Shown piece by piece: positions 1 through 14,200 of a stretch of DNA of 64,000 nucleotides (position 1 is its first letter; every line of letters begins with the position of its first letter). Location: NCBI RefSeq assembly GCF_000003605.2, contig NW_003126641.1, positions 1 through 64,000 of the forward strand, read 5' to 3'. The DNA is from Saccoglossus kowalevskii. Taxonomy: Eukaryota > Hemichordata > Enteropneusta > Harrimaniidae. The notes below the pieces were generated by a model, which saw only the letters and a list, made by a program, of their open reading frames with translations, searched no databases and had not been told where the DNA came from. The translations under genes and the position numbers were made by a program.

Positions 1-459
1 TCAACCCACACAATTGACCATGTACTAGTATTTTAAAATGTATTAAAAAATCCAAACATTGTAAATACTGTATCGTGCATGCTTGTGTGTTAACAGACCC
101 ACACAATTGACCATGTATTTTAAAATGTATTAAAAAGCCAAACATTGTAAATACTGTATCGTTTATGCTTGTGTGTGTGTGTGACAACAGACCCACGCAA
201 TTGACCATGTACTAGTATTTTAAAATGTATTAAAAAAGCCAAACATTGTAAATACTGTATCGTTTATGCTTGTGTGTCTGTGACAACAGACCCAAACAAT
301 TGACCATATATTTTAAAATGTATTAAAAAGCCAAACATTGTAAATACTGTATCGTTTATGCTTGTGTGTCTGTGACAACAGACCCAAACAATTGACCATG
401 TATTTTAAAATGTATTAAAAAGCCAAACATTGTATATACTGTATCGTTTATGCTTGTGA

Positions 460-479
460 GTGTGTGTGTGTGTGTGTGT
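460..479. repeat. GT-run expansion, 20 bases
   Basis: The embedded GT tract is lengthened in a monomer carrying TTGTATATACTG; an A interrupts just before it (TTGTGAGTG). Confidence 0.95.
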
Positions 480-1496
480 TAACAGACCCACACAATTGAC
501 CATGTATTTTAAAATGTATTAAAAAAGACAAACATTTCAAATACTGTATCGTTTATGCTTGTGTGTGTGTTAACGGACCCACACAATTGACCATGTATTT
601 TAAAATGTATTGAAAAGCCAAACATTGTAAATACTGTATCGTGCATGCTTGTGTGTTAACAGACCCACACAATTGACCATGTACTAGTATTTTAAAATGT
701 ATTAAAAAGCCAAACATTGTAAATACTGTATCGCATATGCTTGTGTGTTAACAGGCCCACACAATATACCATGTATTTTAAAATGTATTTAAAAAGCCAA
801 ACATTGTAAATACTGTATCGTTTATGCTTGTGTGTTAACAGACCCACACAATTGAGCATGTATTTTAAAATGTATTAAAAAAGCCAAACATTGTAAATAC
901 TGTATCGTTTATGCTTGTGTGACAACAGACCCACACAATCGACCATGTATTTTAAAATGTATTAAAAAGCCAAACATTGTAAATACTGTTATCGTTTATG
1001 CTGTGTGTGTTAACAGACCCACACATTGAGCATGTATTTTAAAATGTATTAAAAAAGCCAAACATTGTAAATACTGTATCGTTATGCTTGTGTGTGTGTT
1101 ACAGACCCGCACAATTGACCATGTACTAGTATTTTAAAATGTATTAAAAAGCCAAACATTTCAAATACTGTATCGTTTATGCTTGTGTGTTAACAGACCC
1201 ACACAATTGACCATGTACTAGTATTTTAAAATGTATTAAAAAAGCGAAACATTGTAAATACTGTATCGCATATGCTTGTGTGTTAACAGACCCACACAAT
1301 TGACCATGTACTAGTATTTTAAAATGTATTAAAAAGCCAAACATTGTAAATACTGTATCGTTTATACTTGTGACAACAGACCCACACAATTGACCATGTA
1401 TTTTAAAATGTATTAAAAAAGCCAAACATTGTAAATACTGTATCGTTTATGCTTGTGTGTTAACAGACTCACACAATTGACCATGTATTTTAAAAT

Positions 1497-1520
1497 GTAT
1501 TAAAAAAGTATTAAAAAAGC
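1497..1520. repeat. Monomer with 12-bp A-rich insertion (first of about 20)
   Basis: A GTATTAAAAAA unit is duplicated, giving a third copy of the internal 12-mer. The other copies lie near 20400, 22285, 24280, 25990, 30801, 33785, 33880, 35525, 35620, 38420, 39262, 40555, 41110, 48010, 49910, 51270, 54500 and 55475. None was seen in the family II domains. Confidence 0.9.
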
Positions 1521-3094
1521 CAAACATTGTAAATACTGTATCGTCTATGCTTGTCTGTTAACAGACCCACACAATTGACCATGTATTTTAAAATGTATTA
1601 AAAAAACCAGACATTGTAAATACTGTATCGTTTATGCTTGTGTGTGTGTTAACGGACCCACACAATTGACCATGTATTTTAAAATGTATTAAAAAAACCA
1701 AACATTGTAAATACTGTATCGTTTATGCTTGTGTGTGTGTGACAACAGACCCACACAATTGACCATGTATTTTAAAATGTATTAAAAAGCCAAAAATTGT
1801 AAATACTGTATCGTTTATGCTTGTGTGTGTGTTAACGGACCCACACAATTGACCATGTATTTTAAAATGTATTAAAAAGCCAAACATTGTAAATACTGTA
1901 TCGTTTATGCTTGTGTGTGTGTGACAACAGACCCACACAATTGACCATGTATTTTAAAATGTATTTAAAAAGCCGAACATTGTAAATACTGTATCGCATA
2001 TGCTTGTGTGTTAACAGGCCCACACAATTGACCATGTATTTTAAAATGTATTAAAAAAGCCAAACATTGTAAATATTGTATCGTTTATGCGTGTGTGTGT
2101 ATGACAACAGACCCACACAATTGACCATGTATTTTAAAATGTATTAAAAAATCCAAACATTGTAAATACTGTATCGTGCATGCTTGTGTGTTAACAGACC
2201 CACACAATTGACCATGTATTTTAAAATGTATTAAAAAGCCAAACATTGTAAATACTGTATCGTTTATGCTTGTGTGTGTGTGTGACAACAGACCCACGCA
2301 ATTGACCATGTACTAGTATTTTAAAATGTATTAAAAAAGCCAAACATTGTAAATACTGTATCGTTTATGCTTGTGTGTCTGTGACAACAGACCCAAACAA
2401 TTGACCATGTATTTTAAAATGTATTAAAAAGCCAAACATTGTATATACTGTATCGTTTATGCTTGTGTGTGTGTGTGTGTGTTAACAGACCCACACAATT
2501 GACCATGTATTTTAAAATGTATTAAAAAAGACAAACATTGCAAATACTGTATCGTTTATGCTTGTGTGTGTGTTAACGGACCCACACAATTGACCATGTA
2601 TTTTAAAATGTATTAAAAAGCCAAACATTGTAAATACTGTATCGTTTATGCTTGTGTGTTAACAGACCCGCACAATTGACCATGTACTAGTATTTTAAAA
2701 TGTATTAAAAAGCCAAACATTGTAAATACTGTATCGTTTATGCTTGTGTGTTAACAGACCCACACAATTGACCATGTACTAGTATTTTAAAATGTATTAA
2801 AAAAGCGAAACATTGTAAATACTGTATCGCATATGCTTGTGTGTTAACAGACCCACACAATTGACCATGTATTTTAAAATGTATTAAAAAAGCCAAACAT
2901 TGTAAATACGGTATCGTTTATGCTTGTATGTGTGTTAACGGACCCACACAATTGACCATGTATTTTAAAATGTATTAAAAAGCCAAACATTGTAAATACT
3001 GTATCGTTTATGCTTGTGTGTGTGTGACAACAGACCCACACAATTGACCATGTATTTTAAAATGTATTAAAAAAGCTAAACATTGTAAATACTG

Positions 3095-3824
3095 TATCGT
3101 GCATGCTTGTGTGTGTGTGACAACAGACCCACACAATTGACCATGTATTTTAAAATGTATTAAAAAAGCCAAACATTGTAAATACTGTATCGTGCATGCT
3201 TGTGTGTGTGTGACAAAAGACCCACACAATTGACTATGTATTTTAAAATGTATTAAAAAAGCCAAACATTGTAAATACTGTATCGTTTATGCTTGTGTGT
3301 TAACAGACTCACACAATTGACCATGTATTTTAAAACGTATTAAAAAGCCAAACATTGTAAATACTGTATCGTGCATGCTTGTGTGAGTGTGACAACAGAC
3401 CCACACAATTGACCATGTATTTTAAAATGTATTTAAAAAGCCAAACATTGTAAATACTGTATCGTGCATGCTTGTGTGTGTGTGACAACAGACCCACACA
3501 ATTGACCATGTATTTTAAAATGTATTAAAAAAGCCAAACATTGTAAATACTGTATCGTGCATGCTTGTGTGTGTGTGACAAAAGACCCACACAATTGACT
3601 ATGTATTTTAAAATGTATTAAAAAAGCCAAACATTGTAAATACTGTATCGTTTATGCTTGTGTGTTAACAGACTCACACAATTGACCATGTATTTTAAAA
3701 CGTATTAAAAAGCCAAACATTGTAAATACTGTATCGTGCATGCTTGTGTGAGTGTGACAACAGACCCACACAATTGACCATGTATTTTAAAATGTATTTA
3801 AAAAGCCAAACATTGTAAATACGT
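3095..3824. repeat. 365-bp (four-monomer) tandem duplication
   Basis: The rare variants TGACAAAAGA (3211 and 3576) and GAGTGTGAC (3385 and 3750) repeat at an offset of exactly 365 bp. The ACAGACTCAC linker and the AAAACGTATT monomer between them repeat in the same order. The copy limits are placed within about one monomer. Confidence 0.85.
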
Positions 3825-4109
3825 GTATCGTGCATGCTTGTGTGTGTGTGACAACAGACCCACACAATTGACTATGTATTTTAAAATGTATTAAAAAAGC
3901 AAAACATTGTAAATACTGTATCGTGCATGCTTGTGTGTTAACAGACCTACACAATTGACCATGTATTTTAAAATGTATTAAAAAGCCAAACCTTGTAAAT
4001 ACTGTATCGTTTATGCTTGTGTGTTAACAGACACACACAATTGACCATGTACTAGTATTTTAAAATGTATTAAAAAGCCAAACATTGTAAATACTGTATC
4101 GTTTATGCT

Positions 4110-5220
4110 TGTGTGTTAACAGACCCACACAATTGACCATGTATTATAAAATGTATTAAAAAAACCAAACATTGTAAATACTGTATCGTGCATGCTTGTG
4201 TGTGTGTGTGTGACAACAGACCCACACAATTGACCATGTATTTTAAAATGTATTAAAAAGCCAAACATTGTAAATACTGTATCGTGCATGCTTGTGTGAG
4301 TGTGACAACAGACCCACACAATTGACCATGTAATTTAAAATGTATTTAAAAAGCCAAACATTGTAAATACTGTATCGTGCATGCTTGTGTGTGTGTGACA
4401 ACAGACCCACACAATTGACCATGTATTTTAAAATGTATTAAAAAAGCCAAACATTGTAAATACTATATCGTTTATGCATGTGTGTTAACAGACCCACACA
4501 ATTGACCATGTATTTTAAAATGTATTAAAAAAGCCAAACATTGTAAATACTGTATCGCATATGCTTGTGTGTTAACAGGCCCACACAATAGACCATGTAT
4601 TTTAAAATGTATTTAAAAAGCTAAACATTTCAAATACTGTATCGTTTATGCGTGTGTATGTGTGTTAACAGACCCACACAATTGACCATGTATTTTAAAA
4701 TGTATTTAAAAAGCCAAACATTTTAAATACTGTATCGTTTATGCTTGTGTGTTAACAGACCCACACAATTGACCATGTATTTTAAAATGTATTAAAAAAG
4801 CCAAACATTGTAAATACTGTATCGTTTATGCTTGTGTGTTAACAGACCCACACAATTGACCATGTATTTTAAAATGTATTAAAAAAGCCAGACATTGTAA
4901 ATACTGTATCGTTTATGCTTGTGTGTGTGTTAACAGACCCACACAATTGATCATGTATTATAAAATGTATTAAAAAGCCAAACATTGTAAATACTGTATC
5001 GTTTATGCTTGTGTGTGTGTGACAACAGACCCACACAATTGACCATGTATTTTAAAATGTATTAAAAAAGCCAAACATTGTAAATACTGTATCGTGCATG
5101 CTTGTGTGTGTGTTAACGGATCCACACAATTGACCATGTATTTTAAAATGTATTAAAAAAGCCAAACATTGCAAATACTGTATCGTGCATGCTTGTGTGT
5201 GTGTGTGACAACAGACCCAC
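4110..5220. repeat. Duplicated family II segment, copy at 4.1 kb
   Basis: It matches 10113-11223 at a constant offset of 6003, sharing rare variants: TGTATTATAAAATG, CATGTAATTTAAAATG near 4328, GCTAAACATTTCAAAT near 4620, and AACGGATCCAC near 5117. A related copy starts near 61.25 kb but lacks the TAATTTAAAATG change. Confidence 0.85.
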
Positions 5221-6405
5221 ACAATTGACTATGTATTTTAAAATGTATTAAAAAAGCCAAACATTGTAAATACTGTATCGTGCATGCGTGTGTGTTAACA
5301 GACCCACACAATTGACCATGTATTTTAAAATGTATTAAAAAGCCAAACATTGTAAATACTGTATCGTTTATGCTTGTGTGTTAACAGACCCACACAATTG
5401 ACCATGTATTTTAAAATGTATTAAAAAAGCCAAACATTGTAAATACTGTATCGTTTATGCTTGTGTGTTAACAGACCCACACAATTGACCATGTATTTTA
5501 AAATGTATTTAAAAAGCCAGACATTGTAAATACTGTATCGTTTATGCTTGTGTGTGTGTTAACGGACGCACACAATTGATAATGTATTTTAAAATGTATT
5601 AAAAAGCCAAACATTGTAAATACTGTATCGTTTATGCTTGTTTGTGTGTGACAACAGACCCACACAATTGACCATGTATTTTAAAATGTATTAAAAAAGC
5701 CAAACATTGTAAATACTGTATCGTGCATGCTTGTGTGTGTGTGACAACAGACCCACACAATTGACTATGTATTTTAAAATGTATTAAAAGAGCCAAACAC
5801 TGTAAATACTGTATCGTGCATGCTTGTGTGTTAACAGACCCACACAATTGACCATGTATTTTAAAATGTATTAAAAAAGCCAAACACTGTAAATACTGTA
5901 TCGTGTATGCTTGTGTGTGTGTGACAACAGACCCACACAATTGACCATGTATTTTAAAATGTATTAAAAAAGCCAAACATTGGAAATACTGTATCGTGTA
6001 TGCTTGTGTGACAACAGACCCACAAAATTGACCATGTATTTTAAAATGTATTAAAAAAGCCAAACATTTCAAATACTGTATCGTTTATGCTTGTGTATGT
6101 GTGTTAACAGACCCACACAATTGACCATGTATTTTAAAATGTATTAAAAAAGCCAAACATTGTAGATAATATATCGTTTATGCTTGTGTGTTAACAGACT
6201 CACACAATTGACCATGTATTTTAAAATGTATTAAAAAAGCCAAACATTGTAAATACTATATCGTTTATGCTTGTGTGTTAACAGACTCACACAAATGACC
6301 ATGTATTTTAAAATGTATTAAAAAAGCCAAACATTGTAAATACTGTATCGCATATGCTTGTGTGTTAACAGGCCCACACAATTGACCATGTATTTTAAAA
6401 TGTAT
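5140..6405. repeat. Duplicated family II segment, copy at 5.1 kb
   Basis: It matches 35901-37167 at an offset of 30,761-30,762. Shared rare variants include AACGGACGCAC, TTGTTTGTGTG, AAAAGAGCCAAACACTG, CATTGGAAATAC, CACAAAATTG and TTGTAGATAATATATCG. Its part from 5.62 to 6.42 kb also matches 44.69-45.49 kb at offset 39,072. The longest minus-strand open frame of the window (5632-6072) lies here because several consecutive units happen to keep one frame. Confidence 0.85.
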
Positions 6406-8507
6406 CAAAAAAGCCAAACATTGTAAATACTGTATCGTTTATGCTTGTGTGTGTGACAACAGACCCACACAATTGACCATGTATTTTAAAATGTATTAAA
6501 AAGCCAAACATTGTAAATACCGTATCGTTTATGCTTGTATGTGCGTTAACGGACCCACACAATTGACCATGTATTTTAAAATGTATTAAAAAGCCAAACA
6601 TTGTAAATACTGTATCGTTTATGCCTGTGTGTGTGTGACAACAGACCCACACAATTGACCATGTATTTTAAAATGTATTAAAAAAACCAAACATTGTAAA
6701 TACTGTATCGTGCATGCTTGTGTGTGTGTGACAACAGACCCACACAATTGACCATGTATTTTAAAATGTATTAAAAAGCCAAACATTGTAAATACTGTAT
6801 CGTTTATGCTTGTGTGTGTGTGTGACAACAGACCCACACAATTGACCATGTATTTTAAAATGTATTAAAAAAGCCAAACATTGTAAATACTGTATCGTGC
6901 ATGCTTGTGTGTGTGTGTGTCAACAGACCCACACAATTGACCATGTATTTTAAAATGTATTAAAAAAGCCAAACATTGTAAATACTATATCGTTTATGCT
7001 TGTGTGTTAACAGACCCACACAATTGACCATGTATTTTAAAATGTATTAAAAAAGCCAAACATTGTAAATACTGTATCGCATATGCCTGTGTGTTAACAG
7101 GCCCACACAATAGACCATGCATTTTAAAATGTATTTAAAAAGCCAAACATTGCAAATACTGTATCGTTTATGCGTGTGTATGTGTGTTAACAGAGCCACA
7201 CAATTGACCATGTATTTTAAAATGTATTAAAAAAACCAAACATTGTAAATACTGTATCGTTTATGCTTGTGTGTTAACAGACCCACACAATTGACCATGT
7301 ATTTTAAAATGTATTAAAAAAAGCAAAACATTGTAAATACTGTATCGTTTATGCTTGTGTGTGTGTTAACGGACCCACACAATTGATCATGTATTTTAAA
7401 ATGTATTAAAAAGCCAAACATTGTAAATACTGTATCGCATATGCTTGTGTGTTAACAGGCCCACACAATAGACCATGTATTTTAAAATGTATTTAAAAAG
7501 CCAAACATTGCAAATACTGTATCGTTTATACTTGTGTATGTGTGTTAACAGACCCACACAATTGACCATGTATTTTAAAATGTATTAAAAAAACCAAACA
7601 TTGTAAATACTGTATCGTTTATGCTTGTGTGTGTGTGTGACAACAGACCCACACAATTGACCATGTATTTTAAAATGTATTAAAAAGCCAAACATTGTAA
7701 ATACTGTATCCTTTATGCTTGTGTGTGTGTTAACGGACCCACACAATTGACCATGTATTTTAAATTGTATTAAAAAGCCAAACATTGTAATACTGTATCG
7801 TTTATGCTTGTATGTGTTAACATACCCACACATTGACCATGTATTTTAAATGTATTAAAAGCCAAACATTGTAAATACTGTATCGTTTATGCTTGTGTGT
7901 TAATAGACCCACACAATTGACCATGTATTTTAAAATGTATTTAAAAAGCCAAACACTGTAAATACTGTATCGTTTATGCTAGTGTGTTAACAGACCCACA
8001 CAACTGACCATGTATTTTAAAATGTATTAAAAAAGCCAGACATTGTAAATACTGTATCGTTTATGCTTGTGTGTGTGTTAACAGGCCCACACAATTGAAC
8101 ATGTATTTTAAAATGTATCAAAAAAGCCAAACATTGCAAATACTGTATCGTGTATGCTTGTGTGTTAACAGACCCACACAATTGACCATGTATTTTAAAA
8201 TGTATTTAAAAAGCCAAACATTGTAAATACTGTATCGTTTATGCTTGTGTGTTAACAGACCCACACAATTGACCATGTATTTTAAAATGTATTATAAAAG
8301 CCAAACATTGTAAATACTGTATCGTTTATGCTTGTATGTGTGTTAACAGACCCACACAATTGACCATGTATTTTAAAATGTATTAAAAAAGCCAGACATT
8401 GTAAATACTGTATCGTTTATGCTTGTGTGTGTGTTAACGGGCCCACACAATTGACCGTGTATTTTAAAATGTATTAAAAAAACCAAACATTGTAAATACT
8501 GTATCGT

Positions 8508-9800
8508 TTATGCTTGTGTGTGTGTGACAACAGACCCACACAATTGACCATGTATTTTAAAATGTATTAAAAAGCCAAACATTGTAAATACGGTATCGTT
8601 TATGCTTGTATGTGTGTTAACGGACTCACACAATTGACCATGTATTTTAAAATGTATTAAAAAGCCAAACATTGTAAATACTGTATCGTTTATGCTTGTG
8701 TGTGTGTGACAACAGACCCACACAATTGACCATGTATTTTAAAATGTATTAAAAAAGCTAAACATTGTAAATACTGTATCGTGCATGCTTGTGTGTGTGT
8801 GACAACAGACCCACACAATTGACCATGTATTTTAAAATGTATTTAAAAAGCCAAACATTGTAAATACTGTATCGTGCATGCTTGTGTGTGTGTGACAACA
8901 GACCCACACAATTGACAATGTATTTTAAAATGTATTAAAAAAGCCAAACATTGTAAATACTGTATCGTTTATGCTTGTGTGTTAACAGACTCATCACACA
9001 ATTGACCATGTATTTTAAAACGTATTAAAAAGCCAAACATTGTATATACTGTATCGTTTATGCTTGTGTGTTAACAGACCCACACAATTGACCATGTATT
9101 TTAAAATGTATTAAAAAGCCAAACATTGTAAATACTGTATCGTTTATGCTTGTGTGTTAACAGACCCACACAATTGACCATGTATTTTAAAATGTATTAA
9201 AAAAGCCAAACATTGTAAATACTGTATCGTGCATGCGTGTGTGTTAACAGACCCACACAATTGACCATGTATTTTAAAATGTATTAAAAAAGCCAAACAT
9301 TGTAAATACTGTATCGTGCATGCGTGTGTGTTAACAGACCCACACAATTGACCATGTATTTTAAAATGTATTAAAAAGCCAAACATTGTAAATACTGTAT
9401 CGTTTATGCTTGTGTGTTAACAGACCCACACAATTGACCATGTATTTTAAAATGTATTTAAACAGCCAAACATTGTAAATACTGTATCGTTTATGCTAGT
9501 GTGTTAACAGACCCACACAATTGACCATGTATTTTAAAATGTATTTAAAAAGCCAAACATTGTAAATACTGTATCGTGCATGCGTGTGTGTTAACAGACC
9601 CACACAATTGACCATGTATTTTAAAATGTATTAAAAAGCCAAACATTGTAAATACTGTATCGTTTATGCTTGTGTGTTAACAGACCCACACAATTGACCA
9701 TGTATTTTAAAATGTATTTAAAAAGCCAAACATTGTAAATACTGTATCGTTTATGCTTGTGTGTTAACAGACCCACACAATTGACCATGTATTTTATAAT
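8508..9800. repeat. Duplicated family II segment, copy at 8.5 kb
   Basis: From 8581 to about 9240 it aligns to 41581-42240 at exactly 33,000 bp, apart from substitutions. From 9300 the offset becomes about 32,913 because the other copy lacks one monomer. Shared rare features are TACGGTATCG, ACTCATCACAC near 8990, AAAACGTATT and TTTTATAATG near 9793. The part 8930-9600 also matches 54770-55440 at offset 45,840. Confidence 0.85.
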
Positions 9801-10112
9801 GTATTAAAAAAGCCAAACATTGTAAATACTATATCGTTTATGCTTGTGTGTTAACAGACTCACACAAATGACCATGTATTTTAAAATGTATTAAAAAAGC
9901 CAAACATTGTAAATACTGTATCGCATATGCTTGTGTGTTAACAGGCCCACACAATTGACCATGTATTTTAAAATGTATCAAAAAAGCCAAACATTGTAAA
10001 TACTGTATCGTTTATGCTTGTGTGTGTGACAACAGACCCACACAATTGACCATGTATTTTAAAATGTATTAAAAAGCCAAACATTGTAAATACCGTATCG
10101 TTTATGCTTGTA

Positions 10113-11223
10113 TGTGCGTTAACAGACCCACACAATTGACCATGTATTATAAAATGTATTAAAAAAACCAAACATTGTAAATACTGTATCGTGCATGCTT
10201 GTGTGTGTGTGTGTGACAACAGACCCACACAATTGACCATGTATTTTAAAATGTATTAAAAAGCCAAACATTGTAAATACTGTATCGTGCATGCTTGTGT
10301 GAGTGTGACAACAGACCCACACAATTGACCATGTAATTTAAAATGTATTTAAAAAGCCAAACATTGTAAATACTGTATCGTGCATGCTTGTGTGTGTGTG
10401 ACAACAGACCCACACAATTGACCATGTATTTTAAAATGTATTAAAAAAGCCAAACATTGTAAATACTATATCGTTTATGCATGTGTGTTAACAGACCCAC
10501 ACAATTGACCATGTATTTTAAAATGTATTAAAAAAGCCAAACATTGTAAATACTGTATCGCATATGCTTGTGTGTTAACAGGCCCACACAATAGACCATG
10601 TATTTTAAAATGTATTTAAAAAGCTAAACATTTCAAATACTGTATCGTTTATGCGTGTGTATGTGTGTTAACAGACCCACACAATTGACCATGTATTTTA
10701 AAATGTATTTAAAAAGCCAAACATTTTAAATACTGTATCGTTTATGCTTGTGTGTTAACAGACCCACACAATTGACCATGTATTTTAAAATGTATTAAAA
10801 AAGCCAAACATTGTAAATACTGTATCGTTTATGCTTGTGTGTTAACAGACCCACACAATTGACCATGTATTTTAAAATGTATTAAAAAAGCCAGACATTG
10901 TAAATACTGTATCGTTTATGCTTGTGTGTGTGTTAACAGACCCACACAATTGATCATGTATTATAAAATGTATTAAAAAGCCAAACATTGTAAATACTGT
11001 ATCGTTTATGCTTGTGTGTGTGTGACAACAGACCCACACAATTGACCATGTATTTTAAAATGTATTAAAAAAGCCAAACATTGTAAATACTGTATCGTGC
11101 ATGCTTGTGTGTGTGTTAACGGATCCACACAATTGACCATGTATTTTAAAATGTATTAAAAAAGCCAAACATTGCAAATACTGTATCGTGCATGCTTGTG
11201 TGTGTGTGTGACAACAGACCCAC
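10113..11223. repeat. Duplicated family II segment, copy at 10.1 kb
   Basis: Partner of the 4.1-kb segment at offset 6003; no indel was seen across about 1.1 kb. The left end is a junction inside a linker: the sequence just before it matches about 6.24-6.55 kb instead (offset about 3573). The right end diverges near 11.22 kb, where this copy keeps TTGACCATG and the other has TTGACTATG. Confidence 0.83.
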
Positions 11224-14200
11224 ACAATTGACCATGTATTTTAAAATGTATTAAAAAAGCCAAACATTGTAAATACTATATCGTGCATGCTTGTGTGTGT
11301 GTGACAACAGACCCACACAATAGACAATGTGTTTTAAAATGTATTAAAAAAGCCAAACATTGTAAATACTGTATCGTTTATGCTTGTGTGTTAACAGACT
11401 CACACAATTGACCATGTATTTTAAAACGTATTAAAAAGCCAAACATTGTATATACTGTATCGTTTATGCTTGTGTGTTAACAGACCCACACAATTGACCA
11501 TGTATTTTAAAATGTATTAAAAAGCCAAACATTGTAAATACTGTATCGTTTATGCTTGTGTGTTAACAGACCCACACAATTGACCATGTATTTTTAAATG
11601 TATTAAAAAAGCCAAACATTGTAAATACTGTATCGTGCATGCGTGTGTGTTAACAGACCCACACAATTGACCATGTATTTTAAAATGTATTAAAAAGCCA
11701 AACATTGTAAATACTGTATCGTTTATGCTTGTGTGTTAACAGACCCACACAATTGACCATGTTTTTTCAAATGTATTAAAAAAGCCAGACATTGTAAATA
11801 CTGTATCGTTTTATGCTTGTGTGTGTGTTAACGGACCCACACAATTGATCATGTATTTTAAAATGTATTAAAAAGCCAAACATTGTAAATACTGTATCGT
11901 TTATGCTTGTGTGTGTGTGACAACAGACCCAAACAATTGACCATGTATTTTAAAATGTATTAAAAAAGCCAAACATTGTAAATACTGTATCGTGCATGTT
12001 TGTGTGTGTGTGACAACAGACCCACACAATTGACCATGTATTTTAAAATGTATTAAAAAAGCCAAACATTGTAAATACTGTATCGTTTATGCTTGTGTGT
12101 TAACAGACCCACACAATTGACCATGTATTTTAAAATCTATTAAAAAAGCCAAACATTGTAAATACTGTATCGTTTATGCTTGTGTGTTAACTGACCCACA
12201 CAATTGACCATGTATTTTAAAATGTATTAAAAAAAGCCAGACATTGTAAATACTGTATCGTTTATGCTTGTGTGTGTGTTAACGGACCCACACAATTGAT
12301 CATGTATTTTAAAATGTATTAAAAAGCCAAACATTGTAAATACTGTATCGTGTATTCTTGTGTGTGTGTGACAACAGACCCACACAATTGACCATGTATT
12401 TTAAAATGTATTAAAAAAGCCAAACATTGTAAATACTATATCGTTTATGCTTGTGTGTTAACAGACCCACACAATTAACCATGTATTTTAAAATGTATTA
12501 AAAAAGCCAAACATTGTAAATACTGTATCGTGTATGCTTGTGTGACAACAGACCCACACACTTGACCATGTATTTTAAAATGTATTAAAAAGCCAAACAT
12601 TGTAAATACTGTATCGTTTATGCTTGTGTGTTAACAGACCCACACAATTGACCATGTATTTTAAAATGTATTAAAAAAGCCAAACATTGTAAATACTGTA
12701 TCGTTTATGCTTGTGTGTGTGACAACAGACCTACACAATTGACCATGTATTTTAAAATGTATTAAAAAAGCCAAACATTGTAAATACTATATCGTTTATG
12801 CTTGTGTGTTAACAGACCCACACAATTGACCATGTATTTTAAAATGTATTAAAAAGCCAAACATTGTAAATACTGTATCGTTTATGCTTGTGTGTTAACA
12901 GACCCACACAATTGACCATGTATTTTAAAATGTACTAAAAAGCCAAACATTGTATATACTGTATCGTTTATGCTTGTGTGTTAACAGACCCACACAATTG
13001 ACCATGTATTTTAAAATGTATTAAAAAGCCAAACATTGTAAATACTGTATCGTTTATGCATGTGTGTTAACAGACCCACACAATTGACCATGTATTTTAA
13101 AATGTATTAAAAAAGCCAAACATTGTAAATACTGTATCGTGCATGCGTGTGTGTTAACAGACCCACACAATTGACCATGTATTTTAAAATGTATTAAAAA
13201 GCCAAACATTGTAAATACTGTATCGTGCATGCTTGTGTGTGTGTGACAAAAGACCCACACAATTGACTATGTATTTTAAAATGTATTAAAAAAGCCAAAC
13301 ATTGTAAATACTGTATCGTTTATGCTTGTGTGTTAACAGACTCACACAATTGACCATGTATTTTAAAACGTATTAAAAAGCCAAACATTGTATATACTGT
13401 ATCGTTTATGCTTGTGTGTTAACAGACCCACACAATTGACCATGTATTTTAAAATGTATTAAAAAGCCAAACATTGTAAATACTGTATCGTTTATGCATG
13501 TGTGTTAACAGACCCACACAATTGACCATGTATTTTAAAATGTATTAAAAAAGCCAAACATTGTAAATACTGTATCGTGCATGCGTGTGTATTAACAGAC
13601 CCACACAATTGACCATGTATTTTAAAATGTATTAAAAAAGCCAAACATTGTAAATACTGTATCGTTTATGCTTGTGTGTTAACAAACCCACACAATTGAC
13701 CATGTATTTTAAAATGTATTTAAAAAGCCAGACATTGTAAATACTGTATCGTTTATGCTTGTGTGTGTGTTAACGGACCCACACAATTGATCATGTATTT
13801 TAAAATGTATTAAAAAGCCAAACATTGTAAATACTGTATCGCATATGCTTGTGTGTTAACGGGCCCACACAATAGACCATGTATTTTAAAATGTATTAAA
13901 AAAGCCAAACATTGCAAATACTGTATCGTTTATGCTTGTGTATGTGTGTTAACAGACCCACACAATTGACCATGTATTTTAAAATGTATTTAAAAAGCCA
14001 ACCATTTTAAATACTGTATCGTTTATGCTTGTGTATTAACAGACCCACACAATTGACCATGTATTTTAAAATGTATTAAAAAAGCCAAACATTGTAAATA
14101 CTGTATCGTTTATGCTTGTGTGTTAACAAACCCACACAATTGACCATGTATTTTACAATGTATTAAAAAAGCCAGACATTGTAAATACTGTATCGTTTAT

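Larger units (their letters stand above)
1..2860. repeat. Family I domain (first), CTAGTA-rich monomers
   Basis: Monomers with the 6-bp CTAGTA insertion are frequent here (near 25, 210, 690, 1125, 1215, 1312, 2312, 2686 and 2778). The domain also has the short-linker anchor CTTGTGACAACAG at 1367, one 12-bp A-rich insertion near 1505, TGTCTGTGACAAC monomers followed by CAAACAATTG, and two GT expansions. The order of variants from about 1.2 to 2.8 kb closely matches parts of 47.6-48.5, 51.2-52.3 and 55.5-57.0 kb. The right limit is set where a TACGGTATCG monomer starts a stretch matching about 46.55-47.0 kb of the other family. Confidence 0.75.

Noticed and set aside
5632-6072. Minus-strand open reading frame of 146 codons, with near-identical frames at 36394-36834 and 44704-45144
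   Set aside because: The translation is the satellite itself, repeating a motif such as FLIHFKIHGQLCGSV. It stays open only while successive unit lengths are multiples of three, and it shifts frame at neighbouring units. No unique coding sequence, codon pattern or splice context is present. The shorter minus-strand frames (about 60-112 codons) have the same explanation.
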